The notes under the pieces: model-generated
What the model saw: the letters and a program-made list of their open reading frames with translations, nothing else
What the model was told of the DNA's origin: nothing
Database searches by the model: none
Part shown: positions 34,462 to 49,800 of the stretch, one piece after another
Layout: every line of letters starts with the position of its first letter
Position numbering within the stretch: position 1 is the stretch's first letter
From: Agrypnia vestita
Lineage: Eukaryota > Arthropoda > Insecta > Trichoptera > Phryganeidae
Direction: 5' to 3'
DNA: 64,000 nucleotides
NCBI GenBank assembly: GCA_016648135.1
Contig: JADDOH010007956.1
Span: 58,850 to 122,849 of the forward strand
Position numbers and translations under genes: made by a program

Positions 34462-34467
34462 TTTATT
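34462..34467 (-). terminator. Candidate poly(A) signal for RINT1
   Basis: TTTATT on the plus strand is AATAAA on the minus strand, about 355 nt past the RINT1 stop. It is the first canonical hexamer found downstream. Confidence 0.4.
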
Positions 34468-34821
34468 TATGTATTAACCATTACTTATTAACGCTTTATC
34501 GCTATAACAGATATATACTCGTCATGATGCCGTAAATATACTGCAGGTCTACAAAAAATACATTAAAAAAAAACACTGTTTCCGGAACACCATGGTCACT
34601 TATTTCAAGCATTATTTTAAGCAAGAGTTGATACATTGAGACTGACAAACTCAACTGGCAGGTGGGACAAATATCCACATTCCAGGCGAATGAATATCAA
34701 ACAAAATTTTTGACAAAAACAAGACAAATATCAACATGGACGAATATTGAGGGTCCACTGCACCTTAATGTGCAATACTCATTTCCATACATAAGGAAAC
34801 TAACAAATCAAAAAACTATCA

Positions 34822-37800
34822 CTACTGATTAAGGCTCAAATCGGTCCGTTGGTTCAGTACTCTGACTGAGTCTTCTACGGACAGGTGGCGTATAGATATT
34901 TCAGCGAGGGCGCGGTGAGCGTGGTCACTGCCTATCGTGTCTCCTCCGCCTCCCGATGTCACATCAGATAAGACTTCCTGAAGCAATATTGCCGACCCGC
35001 AGAGCAGTCCGAGAAGGGTGCAGGACTCTTTTATCCTGAAAAATGTTCATATTTAAAATGATATTTCATTTATCTTCATGGCAGCACTATAGATCGATTT
35101 CATGGCACTTCAAGAATGTATTTTATACCAATATCATGTACACTGCGCATGGTGTTGTTGTTTAAAATAAAAGTAGATTTAACACATTGAGCAGCTTACA
35201 ATAGAAATAGAACAGAATACTATATAAAATTAATCAATTACTTAATTGTAGATATAAATATAAGATATGTATAGAGAAAACAAGTAGATATAATTTAATC
35301 GGTCGTGTGCCGGAGTGCAGATCTGCGAGAATACTTTTGTACCCTCTATGTACCAGAGCACAGATTTGCACTTTTTAGACACGTGTGCGAATTCGGCCCA
35401 TTTTACCTGCATTTATGAGTTTTTAAAGCTTATTGTATCTCAAGTTTTTGAATGAATGAATGAGTTCTATTTGTCAAGTAACCTCATTTGCCGCGCAAAC
35501 CGGACAAAAAATCATTCCAGATGTCGTCTTCGAACCGCGCATTAATTGTGTTATATATCTATTCAAAAAGTGTATTTTTTTAATTAAAAAAGTGTTAAAA
35601 TTAAGTATTTTTATATTCTTTGATATATTTAGAACGAAAATATTGAAATACAATATCTTTAGTGTTATTGCTTCCATGGTTTTATTCACATGTGCGTACA
35701 TTTCTGACAGTAAATTTTGTTACTTATTTTCATAATTAATGAATAAGTAATTATTGAAATATAAGTAATTATTGAAGTCTGTATATGGAGAAATCAGAAA
35801 CTGCAACATTTTAACGATTATTGTTGATTTTAACATGAATATAACCATAAAAAAAAGTGTCTAAAAAACAGCAATCATATGCGTAATTGCGCGGCAGACA
35901 GGTTGTATTCCGCGTTATGTACGGCCGGCACACGACCGGTTAATACAAAAGTAAAAGCGAAAATAAAAAAGAATACATATATGTTAAAAAATTATAAGTA
36001 TGTTTACGTGTATGAAATAATGAAAAAATACAGTTTAATGAAGAAATAAATAAATTAAGACATGATTTCTGCAGTGGGGTATTTGTGCAAATGCAGTTGA
36101 CAATAATGTCTTCACAAATAATGTTGTGTCGGTAAAATAAAATCAAATTAGATTAATACTGTGGATGTTAGTGGAATCGATATACCAACCATACGTACAT
36201 ATTATCTGTACTTTTAAAAATGATCTTACTTGGGTAGATAAGCCTCGGGGGAGCTGGTATATTGCGCGAATATCGGCATCAGATTTCTCGTCATGTCAAA
36301 CTGGAACTGTTGAGCTCCTCCCGGCCCCCACAGGCATTCCACCACCACTTCCTGAGAGATAATAAATTAAAGACTAAATAGAAATTAAATACTAAATACA
36401 ACTTAAAGACTAAATAGAAATAAAAGACTAAATAGAAATCTCACAGAGACGAAGCTATTTATTTTTGAGAAATGTGTATGGATCTATCTATCTACAAGTT
36501 GGCTTAAGTGATCACTCTACACAACGCAACATTCACCAATTCCATTGTAAGAACATCCACACATTATCAAATTTTTTAATTCAAGGATTAATTCAAGGAA
36601 CCTTCCGTATTTGTATTTGAATGCTCTATGCTATAGACATTAGTGATACTATTTTAACCGGTGACACACAAACCATTTTTTGAGATTTGTATCTGATTGG
36701 ATCAATGATTGGGAACGAATTTTTCGCAATTTTACGGGCAACCGTCGGCACTATACAACAGTTATATTTTACCAATCATCGGTAGAATCAGATATAAATC
36801 CCAAATAACTGTACCGAAAATAACCGGTTAAAATAATGGTGTGACCATTACTAGAGCTTGACCAATGTAAATTGGCGGGAGGCGACTTTGGAACTAAAAC
36901 CTGCCCCACCCGCACCCGGCGGTAACCCCTCGCCCTGTCATTCAGTTCAATCTCGTATTTGCGCATGAGCTGTGACATCTTGATTTCCAATATACACTGA
37001 ATTATTATGTTAAACATCCAAAATAGTCCGGAGCGGTGCAAGAACAATTGCCATTTATTAAATTTTTGCGAAGCTGAAAAAACAAATAATGAACCAATAT
37101 TACCGGTTGGCAGGACTCTAGATAGAGCGGCTGCCATTACCAGTTTGTTTCTTTAGTATTGCCCGACCACATTTCTATTAAAGGTTCCGACACCGGTCAC
37201 TAGACACTCTGTATATTATGTATTGTGTAATAAATTTACACCCTGGCAACTTCTGTTTCGCGACAGGGACGCCCTCCCTCGCATGCCAATTTATACTGGT
37301 CACACTCTAATAGACATCTGTAGTCTTTTCTCATTAACTAGATTTCGCAGCTGATGATGATACCTATGTATATTTTTAAATGTGAGTATGTTCGTAGAAC
37401 ATACTTACATATAAAAATATTAGATTAAACAATGTTGAAAAAAATTAATTGTTCAACAGCTACATGACTTATTAATAGAGCAATTATTTATTTAAAATAT
37501 TTTCACCTCAAAAATAAAATTGTCAATCTCTCGGGCGACAGCTCTGGTTAAGGGGGCAAAGAGCTGCGGCACTAGCACAGAGTGTAACCGCAGCAGGCGA
37601 GAGCTCAGGGCTCCGAGAGCTCCGCACAGGGCCCCCGACAAAGTACGACTCCGCCAGTCACTAGCTGAAGGTAGGCAGTGCCATCTGTTGAATGAAATAT
37701 TTTTTTGAAACATATTGTCACAAGATTCTAAAATCGAGAAGAACTGCATATAATCAAAGGTTTCCGAACAGTTTGGACTAATACGGAAGCCAGTTGAATG

Positions 37801-40800
37801 CATAAATATATATGATAAGATTCGAAAGAAAATATTCCCTGTAAATTTTCAAATTTTTACGATGCATCATGCGAGACTTCAATCTTGTTTTGACAGCGGC
37901 GAAAACCATAGGTCTAGGTGAATAGATAGCAAACTATAAATTAGTGGATAGACAAACGGTGTACAAGTGTACAAACGAACACCAGATACAAGTGGGACTC
38001 CAGCAAAAATAAATTAGTGTGAATTACAGAATAGATAACAGCTAAAGTTTGTATCCAGTGACTTAACGTTTGATAAAAGTTTCATTGTTTACATATATTT
38101 CATTTGGATTCCAACAATAGCGAACCAGTAACAATAATTGTCATTACCAGCTGCCCCGTAATTAAATTAAGAGGTAGCTGGTAATGACAATATTAATGGT
38201 AATGGTAATGACAATCCTATGCATTTTAACAATACTATGCTGGGGTTGCTAATGCCAGTATATTTTATAATGTTTGCGACAGATATGGTCAATAACCGAT
38301 CGCATCAATGAAGTCACGAAACCTAGTTGAGTCTTTGTGCCCTCGACCCTATTAGGACAAGGGGATGAACTTTCCAAAATATATTTGAATAATCCCCGGC
38401 CGGGACTCAACAACTGAGCTGTCCAAGAATAAGATGGATAGTGAAGAAATATGAACATAGATTACAGGGTTCGGAAAAGAGAGACGAGAAAATTTGTACT
38501 GTCAGCCATGGTAGCGCCAAATGATAATAATGATGACTATTTCTTTAGTTTCGCCTTAACTTTGTTGTTACCTCATTACTGTGTATCATGATCCCCTAAT
38601 CATTGTCCTTGATACTCCCAGCACATCGATTCTTTAAGGCCTCGGACTGTGTGAACATTTAGGGAACTTAATCAGTATTTTGATATCTTTTCTCTACCTT
38701 TTCAATGATAATGAGTTTTTCAGTGGTGGTGTCGTCATACTTCCTAAGCAATATTTCTATAACATCTGAGGATATGTTGTAGGCACACAGCATACGCCAA
38801 TTCAGATACCAATCTTTTTCCGAATTGATTGATTTGTTAACTAACTAGCGCTTAATAGAACGTACGCAAGACTACAACTTACAGTGAAATAATTTATTAT
38901 TAATTTTCAAGGTTTTAAGGTAAATTTTCTATTGTGATTTCGAGTAATGACATCTAATGAACTAAGAGAAGACTAAGCAAGACTACAACTTACAGTGAAA
39001 TAATTTATTATTAATTTTCAAGGTTTTAAGGTAAATTTTCTATTGTGATTTCGAGTAATGACATCTAATGAACTAAGAGAAGACTAAGCAAGACTACAAC
39101 TTACAGTGAAATAATTTATTATTAATTGTCAAGGTTTCCAGGTAAATTTTCTATTGTGATTTCGAGTAATGACATCTAATGAACTAAGAGAAGACTAAGC
39201 AAGACTACAACTTACAGTGAAATAATTTATTATTAATTTTCAAGGTTTCCAGGTAAATTTTCTATTGTGATTTCGAGTAATGACATCTAATGGACTAAGA
39301 GGAGATCAATAGAGAGGCAGTACTTATTCATTTATAAAAAAAAAATGCTTTACAATTGTTACAATCTACAACTGCATTAATGTAGTTAAGAAAACAGTTA
39401 GAAAAATCATTCAAATAACTACATTCTGACAACTTCCTTACTTTTGGTTGCGATAGTCTCTGGAAGCCGCTTTTACTTCTAGCACGAGATCATCACAGAT
39501 AAGAGTGCAAGTCCCGTCCACAAGCCTCTCCAGGAGGCCAGGAATCTCTTCAAACACTCCAGCATCAGGGTCACTCTCTTCCTTGAACAACAACTGAGCA
39601 AAATACAATAAAAAATAGGTAAATTAATTGGACAATGTCGATCAAATCATCAAAATTATGTAATACTAGCTACATACATTGAAAATAATATGTAATAAAA
39701 TAGATAAAAATAGTGCTTTGTGATGTACCAAGGCTGGTGGAGGCCCTTTTATTCAAAAACATTTGGTAGCACTCAAGCTCTAACATAAACCTTACGTCCT
39801 AATGATTCTGATAAAAAATTTGTTTGTATAAAATATGGACCTTGCCAAAAACTTACTGAGCCACCAAATGCATTAAAAATAGCATTCCCATTGATTGCTT
39901 AACAATGTTTAATGCTTAACAAACAGCTAATATAAAAAGTATACATACGCAATTACTTTCTATACAATAGGCATGATGACAGCATTAAAAAATTAAAGAA
40001 TAAGTGATTTTAGAGAAGAAAATATTTTGAAAGGATTCTAAAAAATGATCCAGTTTTAATATAAACATTGAGATTAATAAGATTTTAAAATAATAAGATA
40101 AAATAAGAGTATAAAATTGTGCAATCCGCCATTTTAACTGAAACACAGGTAAGAGCAAATGACGTCAGGCCTCAGTACCCATCACCGTGTCTTTGAACTG
40201 TTGCCATAGACACAACGCAATGCTTACTAAGGCTTTAGGTCACATAGACGAAATGACAGCTGCGGGCGTTTTTGCGCAAAATTAAAAATATGTAGATGAA
40301 AATGCAATTATTTGCGTAAAAACTTAGTTTATTACTGAAATAATGTTATTTTCGGTAATAGTAGACGTATACCCACAATACAGAATGTTATTTCAAAATC
40401 TGTCATCATGCCTATTTATAAATGATGTACAGTAGAACCTCAATAATTCAAAATTCAAGGTAACTAAAAAAAAACATTTTTTATTATTGTTGTTATTATT
40501 ATGTTATTATAATTATGCGGTACGCCACACATGGGTGTACGCGATTAAGAAGCTGCACCCATCGTTAATTTTTTATAACTTATTAAAAAAAACTAGTTTG
40601 AGACTTAAAATGTATTGATTTATGGCGCAAGAACTAAAAATTATTTTTGATTATGAATTACATACCAGGGTTTTCGAATTATTGGGGTTAAATCAACTAT
40701 AAAATTAACATTTTGAACTGTGATGAATTTTGAAGGTTCGAATTAACTACATTTTACTGTAGTCTTTAGAAATGTCTTTAGCATGTCCGAATGTGGTAGG

Positions 40801-43800
40801 CGTGATGTACTCTTTTATCTACCTTATTTTGAGGATCCCCTTCCACAATCTCGGCAGCCTGCGTCTCATGCTGTAAGTGCTCCACTTCAAGTTGGGCTAA
40901 CTGTCGGGCATCGGATTCCACCTGCATCAGGGATATGGATCCACCGCGGCCTAAAAACAATTATGTAAATCACTGTGTATACTTAAATAAATAAATAAAA
41001 TGGAAATATTACAGAAATTACAAATATGAAAAAGCGAGATAAGTGTTAAGACAGTTCTTTATACTAAGAAAGTTTGAGTAGGTTCTAGTTCTTCTGAGAT
41101 TGCATTGATTGAGAGAAGTATTTGAGAGAAAAATTACAAAACTGGGAAAACTCTGCACAGGAAACGCATAAACATTTTATTTACTAAGTTATTATAATTG
41201 ATTAATTTTTATTGAGTACTAAATCTGTTTGATTTGATTGATAATTTATATTGAGTACTAAAACTAAAAAAAAATTAAAATCAGCTCTACAAGGAGAATA
41301 TTTTGATGAATTCTGTGTAGATAAAAAGTTACAACAATACAAATCTAAACTGGGTTAAACTTACTGCGGCTTTGAAGATAATTAAGAGAAGATGTTGCTT
41401 TAGTAGGAGTCGTATCCAAGTCTGGTATCGGTATGTGCTGTAACTCTGTAAAGTACTGAAACTGTCTCTTGTAGTAGTGTAGCTGAAGATACGGCTAAAA
41501 AACATAAAAATAAAGAAGATATAGTTTTTTTTGCTATGTTGTAAAAGAAAATATCGTAAGGAATGAACATTGTTCAAGTTACAAGTGAAAAGATGTTAAA
41601 AGTTGAAAAGTGTGCATCTATTGTGTCAAGAAATGAGAATCAATAACAGTTTACAAATATTTTGGTGTAATTATTTCATAAAGATCATTTGCATAAAAGT
41701 TGTCCGGTAAAAATAAACTAATTTACAAACCACAGAGTGTGACCAGTCCACTAACGCTTGTCTGAGATGGTGCGCTACGTTCAGCAATGCTAAGAGTTTG
41801 GGTGCTCCCCCCTCCAGCCCTTGAACACCCACCCCACCACTAGAACTTCCTCTATGAAGTTCTTCGCCTATCAGCTGTGTCAGGCGAACCCGGAGTTCTT
41901 CACACAGCTCTATCTGCAGTTCTAGGAACTGTAGTCTGTGTAACATAACAAATTTTTAAATATGAACAAAATCAATATTATAGGAACAAAACAAATGGTA
42001 ATAAATCTTATATGCCAACTCAAATATGTATTTCAATTTAATTCTTATTTTTGCAAAAAATTTATTAAAAAGGTGAACGAATCAAATAAGAGAATAGCCT
42101 GAATATGAACACCTGTAAAACCAAATTGTTAATGGTATCAAAAAGATTGCTTCCTGCACTAAATATAATACTCAATAATGATCCAATAGAATCAATCATG
42201 CAATATGAGTACTTGGGTACAAGGGTTAACAAAAAATGGGATCCATTTCAAGAAGTAAGAACTTGAATAGTGATGGCAAGATTCGTGTTTCTCTCTAACC
42301 TAAACTAACTTATACTGTAGTATTTTGCTATAAATTTGTGGTTATTCATTATGAAAATAATTAAACTAGTTAACTTTGTTTACACCACTAAAATTTCCTT
42401 CACCAGGGTATACCCTGATGAAGGAAATTTTAGTGGTGTAAACAAAGTTAACTAGTTTAATTATTTAAACTAACTTAACCTAAGACTGCAACTAAGAATG
42501 CGTATAGTTAGTTGTTATATTTTCGCCATTCTCTAATATGGGGTGGAGGCATGGACACTAACTAGGCCAAGAATAAATCCTTTAAGGCCTTTGAGGTGGG
42601 GCTCTACAGACGCATACTGAAGGTTTCCTGGGTGGATAGAGTTACATAATTCCTCCTCCTCCAGTGTATGGACAATGGCCAAGAAGTGCTATGAACCATC
42701 AAGATAACGTAACCGAGCTGTTCCATCCTGCAGTGTATAGAATAATGATTGCCGATCTCCAACAAGAAAAAAGAAACAAAAATTATATCTGTATTTTGCA
42801 CATCTATTGAGATGTTCTAATCAAACTTTTATTGATGAATTCTAAGAATAATGTAAAGATTTGTTTATGTACTTTGCGATTCATATAACATCTATTAAGA
42901 TCTCTTATGAAAACAGCTATGTGTGCAGCTTCCTGATATTACGACCGACATAGCTTTCTGATATTATCACTCAAAGATTTTTAATCTGACATTTCCCAAA
43001 TATTGCAGTTAAAACTGAGAACATTTGCAAGGCGTAATTAAATAAGTAAAACTTTTAAAATCAAACCTGTGTCCGGGCTGTGGTAAGACTGAGTATCGGT
43101 CATGCACTGTGTGGAGGAGAGAAATGAGCCAGTCAGCTCCTTGGGGAATCCCTTCTGATTCTGTCTCGCTGTCATGAGCTCCCAGCACCTGCAGCCACTC
43201 ATCACCGCTCAACATCTCATCAATCTTTTGAATGGCAACTGCAAAACGGATTGAAATATGTAGTATATAAAATAAAATAAAAAATGCATTGGAAGGGCAT
43301 GTAAACCCCATAGTATCCTAAAATTTAATATTGACCCTGGGTGAAACACCCTCACATCTATACCATATGTATGATGCCTGCTGGGCATATTCTACTACCT
43401 ACCAAATATATTGGAAATGCTAAAAATTATATTATTTATTGAATTGGCGTCAACTTTGTGGAATGACATTATAATTATATATAAATAAATAGATTAGTAT
43501 AAATAAATAGATTAGACAAGTAACCTATTTATTTATATATAATGCTAAAAATTGTTTGAGTTTTCACACAACCAGCTGCTATGTGATGTTTATAAGATTC
43601 AGGAATGTCTTGTTAATACATACATTGTATGTGTACAAGTCATACAATCATTAATTTTTTAAATAGAAACGTTGGCAGGAAAAGCTTGCCATTAATATGC
43701 TCATTACAAGTATTATTTGTGGGAAAATTAACAGACAGGTGAAAAAAGAATCTTCACACCAATAAATTTATATTCTAGAGCATATGGCTGTCACAAAACT

Positions 43801-46800
43801 TTCAGTTCCTATGGGAAAGTATTGAGAAGCGTGTCCCAGCCATATTATCTATGCCACCTCTTCTCAATTCTGATCAAAGCGTTAATCAGGGCCTGTTACA
43901 TGTATGCAGTGATACAAAACTGTTATACATTTTTCGAATTATATTTTAAAACAGAAAACATCTTCTCCAACAAATATTATAAAATTAAGATTAGTAATTG
44001 GATATTTAGTTGCATAGAAAACAACAATGTCGACCATTTCAGTCACTAATGTTGCATTTTCACGACAGGGTGACACAAAAGCTTCAAAGCAAATTCAAAA
44101 TACAGAATTTGTGAAAGTTAGCTTCCATGGAATGACAAATGACATAATAAATCTCATTAAAAGATCTTACATTTCTTTTCAACAGCCAACCACCTCTGTA
44201 AATATCTGGCATCTGTGAGAACCGAGGTCACCCGAGGACACGTGTGCTTGTCCAGGGGGGGCAGCTCCCCTACCAGGGTTCTCAGTTCTCTCTCAAACCC
44301 GAGACACTCGTCCACAGCATGGGAGAAGAGCACGTCGTCAGACACGATTGTGGCAAGTAGCATGTGAAGACGGTCCACGGCCAAACGCAGCAGGCCACAT
44401 GTGAACTCATGCTGAAAAACAAAAAATTATCTTGAAAATATATTAAAGGTTGATTTATTTGGGGGTCCAGGAGGTACTCAGTTTGAGACTCAGTGTGTCA
44501 TATGCTGTTATTATATATCTACATTGAATACCAAAAAATCTGTAGGTGATGTTAAGATTTTAAATAATGTTTTTAAAGAAATAAATCGGTAGTAGAAAAA
44601 ATATCAGATCATCATAGACCATCCATATATACAGACATGAATTAATGTAAATTTCTTGCTACACCCTCTACTTCCACAGTTGGTTCCAATACGTTTGACA
44701 TGTTTAAAATAATAACTGCAAGCTTGTAAATTTGAAACTTTTATGAAAAAGTCAAATCTTAGTAAAAAGTCACGCTTTATTCCAAAAAAACATTTTTAGT
44801 TAAAGAGGCTCGGTTTGGAATGAAATTTTAAAAAACAATGTATATCTTGAAAAATATGTTTTGCTTACTAGGGGATTTAATGGGAAATGCTTCGCTGCGA
44901 CCCGATCCACTCGCCTAAAGAAGAGGTTTAGTTCATCTCTGTACAATTTTATACTCTTGTGAAATCATCTTTTTTTATTTGACTTGCCAACTGTCTTGAC
45001 TTTGCAAATTACATTATGACCACTTTTGGTAAACTGTAGGGGCAGTTGGAGTACAATGGAAAAAAAAGTCATTTCTATTTTTAAAAAAATCATTGTTCTA
45101 TATTTTAATATTTTTTGCTTTGGACAACCAAGAAAGGTTCTTAAACTATCGATTGACTACAAAAATGAGATCAAAAATTTAACTTAACCTAAAAAAATTG
45201 CATTTTCGCACAAAACCTCCTTTGTTCCAGTGTGCCCCAGGTCTGGGGTATAATGAAACGGTATCTGGGGTATATTGGAACAAGACCAATAAATCATGAA
45301 ATGTATGTGAAAATTATAATATTAACCAAGCTTATACTCGCTTAATACCGTTTCGGGAAAAGAATAGACATTACTTTAGCGCTTTATATTTCCTGTCAAG
45401 CTAGGACTTGATAGAACCAGTTCAATATCCATAATTGACAGTGGAAAATAGAAGCTGATGTTAATTTTCGCACTCCGGCGCATATAATTAATATCATATT
45501 CCTTGATTTCGTCAATATCTGTCAATAGTTCACCAACAAAATATTTTATTTGCTTCTGGGAAAATTTTACCAAGTCATGCTCCATAGAACCCCATTCCAT
45601 TGTGCCCAATAAGGTCTCGGAAATTTCAAACACCGAATTAAACAAGTTTTCGCTTCACACTTTACTGCATTTAATAACTAAAATGATTAAGATTTATTTG
45701 AAAAATACCACAAAAATACTGCTATTATAATTTTTCTGCAAAAGCGGAAGTTCTCCGGTATGAAATTCCACCTTTCCTCTGCTCAAAACAATTTTTTCGT
45801 CTTAACACTCTGTTATCGCAGACTGGGGCGTGTATCAAAATGATCAAGATTTATGCGAAAAACACCACAAAAATACTGCTATTATAATTTTTCCGCAAAA
45901 GCGGAAGTTCTCCAGTGTGAAATTTCACCTTTCCTCTGCTCAAAACAATTTTTTCATCTTAACACTCTGTTATCGCAGACTGGGGCGTGTATCAAAATGA
46001 TCAAGATTTATGCAAAAAACACCACAAAAATACTGCTATTATAATTTTTCCGCAAAAGCGGAAGTTCTCCGGTATGAAATTCCACCTTTCCTCTGCTCAA
46101 AACAATTTTTTCGTCTTAACACTCTGTTATCGCAGACTGGGGCGTGCACTGCACCATCAAGTGGTACTAGAGGCGACTGAAATTTTGTATTGACTGAAAA
46201 TTTAGTATTGACTGAAAATTTGTTTGAAATTTGAATAATTATCGCCCTTCTTTCATTGTACCCCGTGTTCCATTGTACCCCGTGTTCCATTGTACCCTCA
46301 CTGTCCTTAAATATTACTTTTATATTAGTTATAAGGATTACATATATATTAGTTATAAGTTCAAAAAATTCATTAAAATCTATAATTGATAATCCAGTAA
46401 TTTTTGTATTTATGTGTATATTAAGACAAACAAATTACCTACCTGAACATCTATATCCATGTCCAATCCGTCCACAACGGGCTGAAGATATTTGTCAATG
46501 AATGGTAGATGATCTCGGAGCCACGACAAAATCTGAGTCATAAACCATTCTGGTCTGTCCAGTCGATTGGTTCTCCGATTACCGGAAAAGTGAAAGGCAA
46601 AGCGTTTTTTTAACGACTTTAGCATCAATCGAATGGGGAGACTCGGATCTTGTTCTGAAAAAAGAAGGAAATTAATCTAATACAAATATAATTATTATAA
46701 TCCACGTAAATAAAAAATATACTGAATGATGAAATAAACAGTATATTTTACAAAAGGTTGTTTTTAATGAAAGATAATTAATTTACTGATTAAATAACCT

Positions 46801-49800
46801 AATAAAAATATATCACTTAGACACAAAAAAATTTATACATGAAAAAATATTTTTTACCACTGAGACTTAACATAACTGAAACATTTTATTGATCTATCTT
46901 TATCAATAATTACAATATTATAATAAATCTCTCACTAACAAATAATAAAGATTAAATCAGACATCAAATTAAAGGTTACTATTGTGTTATTGGTTACACA
47001 GTCTACCATTAATTCTGAGTTTAAATGTGGTAATTTTATTTTTTCAATAGATAGATATTTCTGTGCATCCTTCTAAGTGATTGTTTAATTTGTTTTAATA
47101 ATCGAGGAACTACTTCTAAATTGTAACTTCGCAATCAACTATCCTAATTTTGAATGTCCATCCGTAATTTGCTGGAATTACAACAATAACACTAACTGGC
47201 CGCTAATAAAGGGGGGGCAGCCGAATGTGACACATCAATCAGCATCATGGCTCAAGCTACATGAAAGGGTCGCGCCATCAAACTACACGGTCTTAGCATT
47301 TATATTAATTTAATCATGCCCCGTAAATTTTCCAGGTGTTTGGCTAGTATAATTAATATAATTTCATTAAAAATTACATATTATCTTAGTTTTGTATCAC
47401 TAGCTGAAATTATTTTCAGATAAATAACTTCAAACAAAAACTCCCTATGAATTTGTTTGGTGAATGAGAATACAAAAATTACCAACAGAAGAACAAATCT
47501 CAGTTTGTAAAGAAAACTGTAAGTTTACAAAGCACGCTGACCTTTGATTACTACAATAGGTTTGTTTTCTAGAGAACAAACATTTAATACACACAATGAA
47601 ATCTAACCTATTGACTCTGGAGCAACATTTTGAGAAGTAGATGATGTGACTGGCATTTGTATTTGAAGTAAAAATTGGGAAATTTGTTTGAACTTCACTA
47701 ATATTTCCGGCGTGATGGGGGTGCTCAGCGACATTGTGGCGGATGTGAAGGGCCATTGCAGCTGCTTAAGACATTCATCAAATTCTCTGAAATATTAAAT
47801 TAATTGCAATAAACACAGATATAGATATTTTACAAGATTATTTAGAAAAAATTAAGTCACAGGACTATATTACTGCTTTAATTATGAGTCAAAAATGTTC
47901 ATGCACCCGTGGCCAAATATCAATAGTTGGAGATACGCGACATCTACGTTTGCATTTTTTTTAATATTTCTGACTTATTTTTTGTAAAACGTTAGACTAT
48001 CATTACAGTAACTTATAACAAATATGAACAATTTGTTCCCTTTTATACAAGTCAAATAAAATAATAAAAATTTTCCAATTCCAATTGGAATTTCTACAGG
48101 GTTTTTATCATTTTATTTAACTTGTAACGAAACTAATGAATTTTTTGTAATCGATATAAGTTACTGATACAATAGTTCAATGATTTGTAAAAAATAAGTC
48201 AGAAATATTGAAAAAAAAATGCAAACTTTGATATTGCATAATTTCATTTTACTATTGATATTAGGAGATGGCTGCTTGAACATTTTCGACTCATAATCAA
48301 GACAGAAATATAGTAATGCGAGGTTATTAATGTTTTCCATGTATATACAAGATACATTTATATATACAAGATATATTTTTCCTTTTACACGAATACTAAT
48401 GAAATAAAAGCAGCTTGGGATATTGTACACTTTAGCTTGTACGTAGCTTGTTTTGATATGAATTTATGTTAACAAGAAACTTATAAATTTTAATATCACT
48501 CTAAAATTAAGATATCCTATAATTTGTATTTTGAATAAATAAGAGTCAACTGCAATAAGAAATGTTGTGGAACTATTTCCAATTTCTTCTGATTTAGAAA
48601 TCTAATTTAGAAAACATAACATAGCGGTATTGAATCTATGAATACTTTGGATGCCTTGAAAAAAAAACAAAATGGAAGATCTTCCAATTTCTTCTGGATT
48701 GTAAATCTAATTTGGAAAACTAATTTGTGATATTGAATGTATGAATACTTTGAATGCCTTGAAAAAATATCAAAATATATATACATAATCGGTTGTCTTA
48801 CTTGGAAAACTTTTCTTTCAAAATATTGTACCAATAGTGTGTTGTATCTGAAATATAGACTCCGCGGTGACCAGTGCTATATAGTCCTTTAAGTTCATAG
48901 AGACGTTGAAGAAGTAAGACACTCTGCTCAGAGTCAGAGCAATGCTTTAAATCCACGCTGAAAAGAAAAACAATCCAATATACACGGGCCGTCCCATAAA
49001 AATGAATTGAAAACAGTTACAATTAAATACAATGGAATGCGTGTTGCATCAATATTCTTACTATTCTCAAAATAAGCTAAATACTTGTGCTATGAAAATA
49101 GGACTAACTTGCTTGTGTCATGGCATGAGGCTCGATCCACCAATCACAAGATCAATCGGCGAGCGTCATGACTACTACACCAACAAGCTACTCATTATAT
49201 CTTCATTGCCATGATTGCATTATTATATAGCGATGAATTTCTAAATCGAAATTGTCAAAACCTAGAAAACAATATTTGTGTACGATAAGAAACTAAACAA
49301 AACTCCTTAATTACAATTTGCTAGAATCCTGGCATTTTTGAATAGCTCTGAGATGACACAAGTGACTTTTGTTGGCTGAAGAGGATTTATTATTACATAT
49401 TTTATTAATTTATATAATGTGATTTTATAAAGCCGATGCATTTAGATGTCCATTAAATGTCCATATTCACCAAACACTCAAATAAGAAGTGTATTTCAAA
49501 GCACTTAACTTTGAAATTCGAAAAAAATACTTTGAGACAATTCGCAATCTAAATTGGGTCACACAACTGTGAAATTTTCAAAAAATCTTTTTATTTTTGT
49601 CTTATAGTTTGAAGTTCTCCAAAATTTGGGCAGGTCAAGTCAAATAATAAGTTTACGGCATACATTTCTTAATGAAAAATATTAACCAATGTACCTATGC
49701 CGTAATTTAATTGATAAAAACAGGAATTTTTTGTGTACAATATAACATAAATAAATAAATTTGAATTTGAATGGTATAATGCCATACCAGAAAAAATATA

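Noticed and set aside
36769..37137. 122-codon minus-strand frame in RINT1 intron 12
   Set aside because: It crosses a MITE boundary, has no homology recognised, and RINT1 splicing around it is complete without it.
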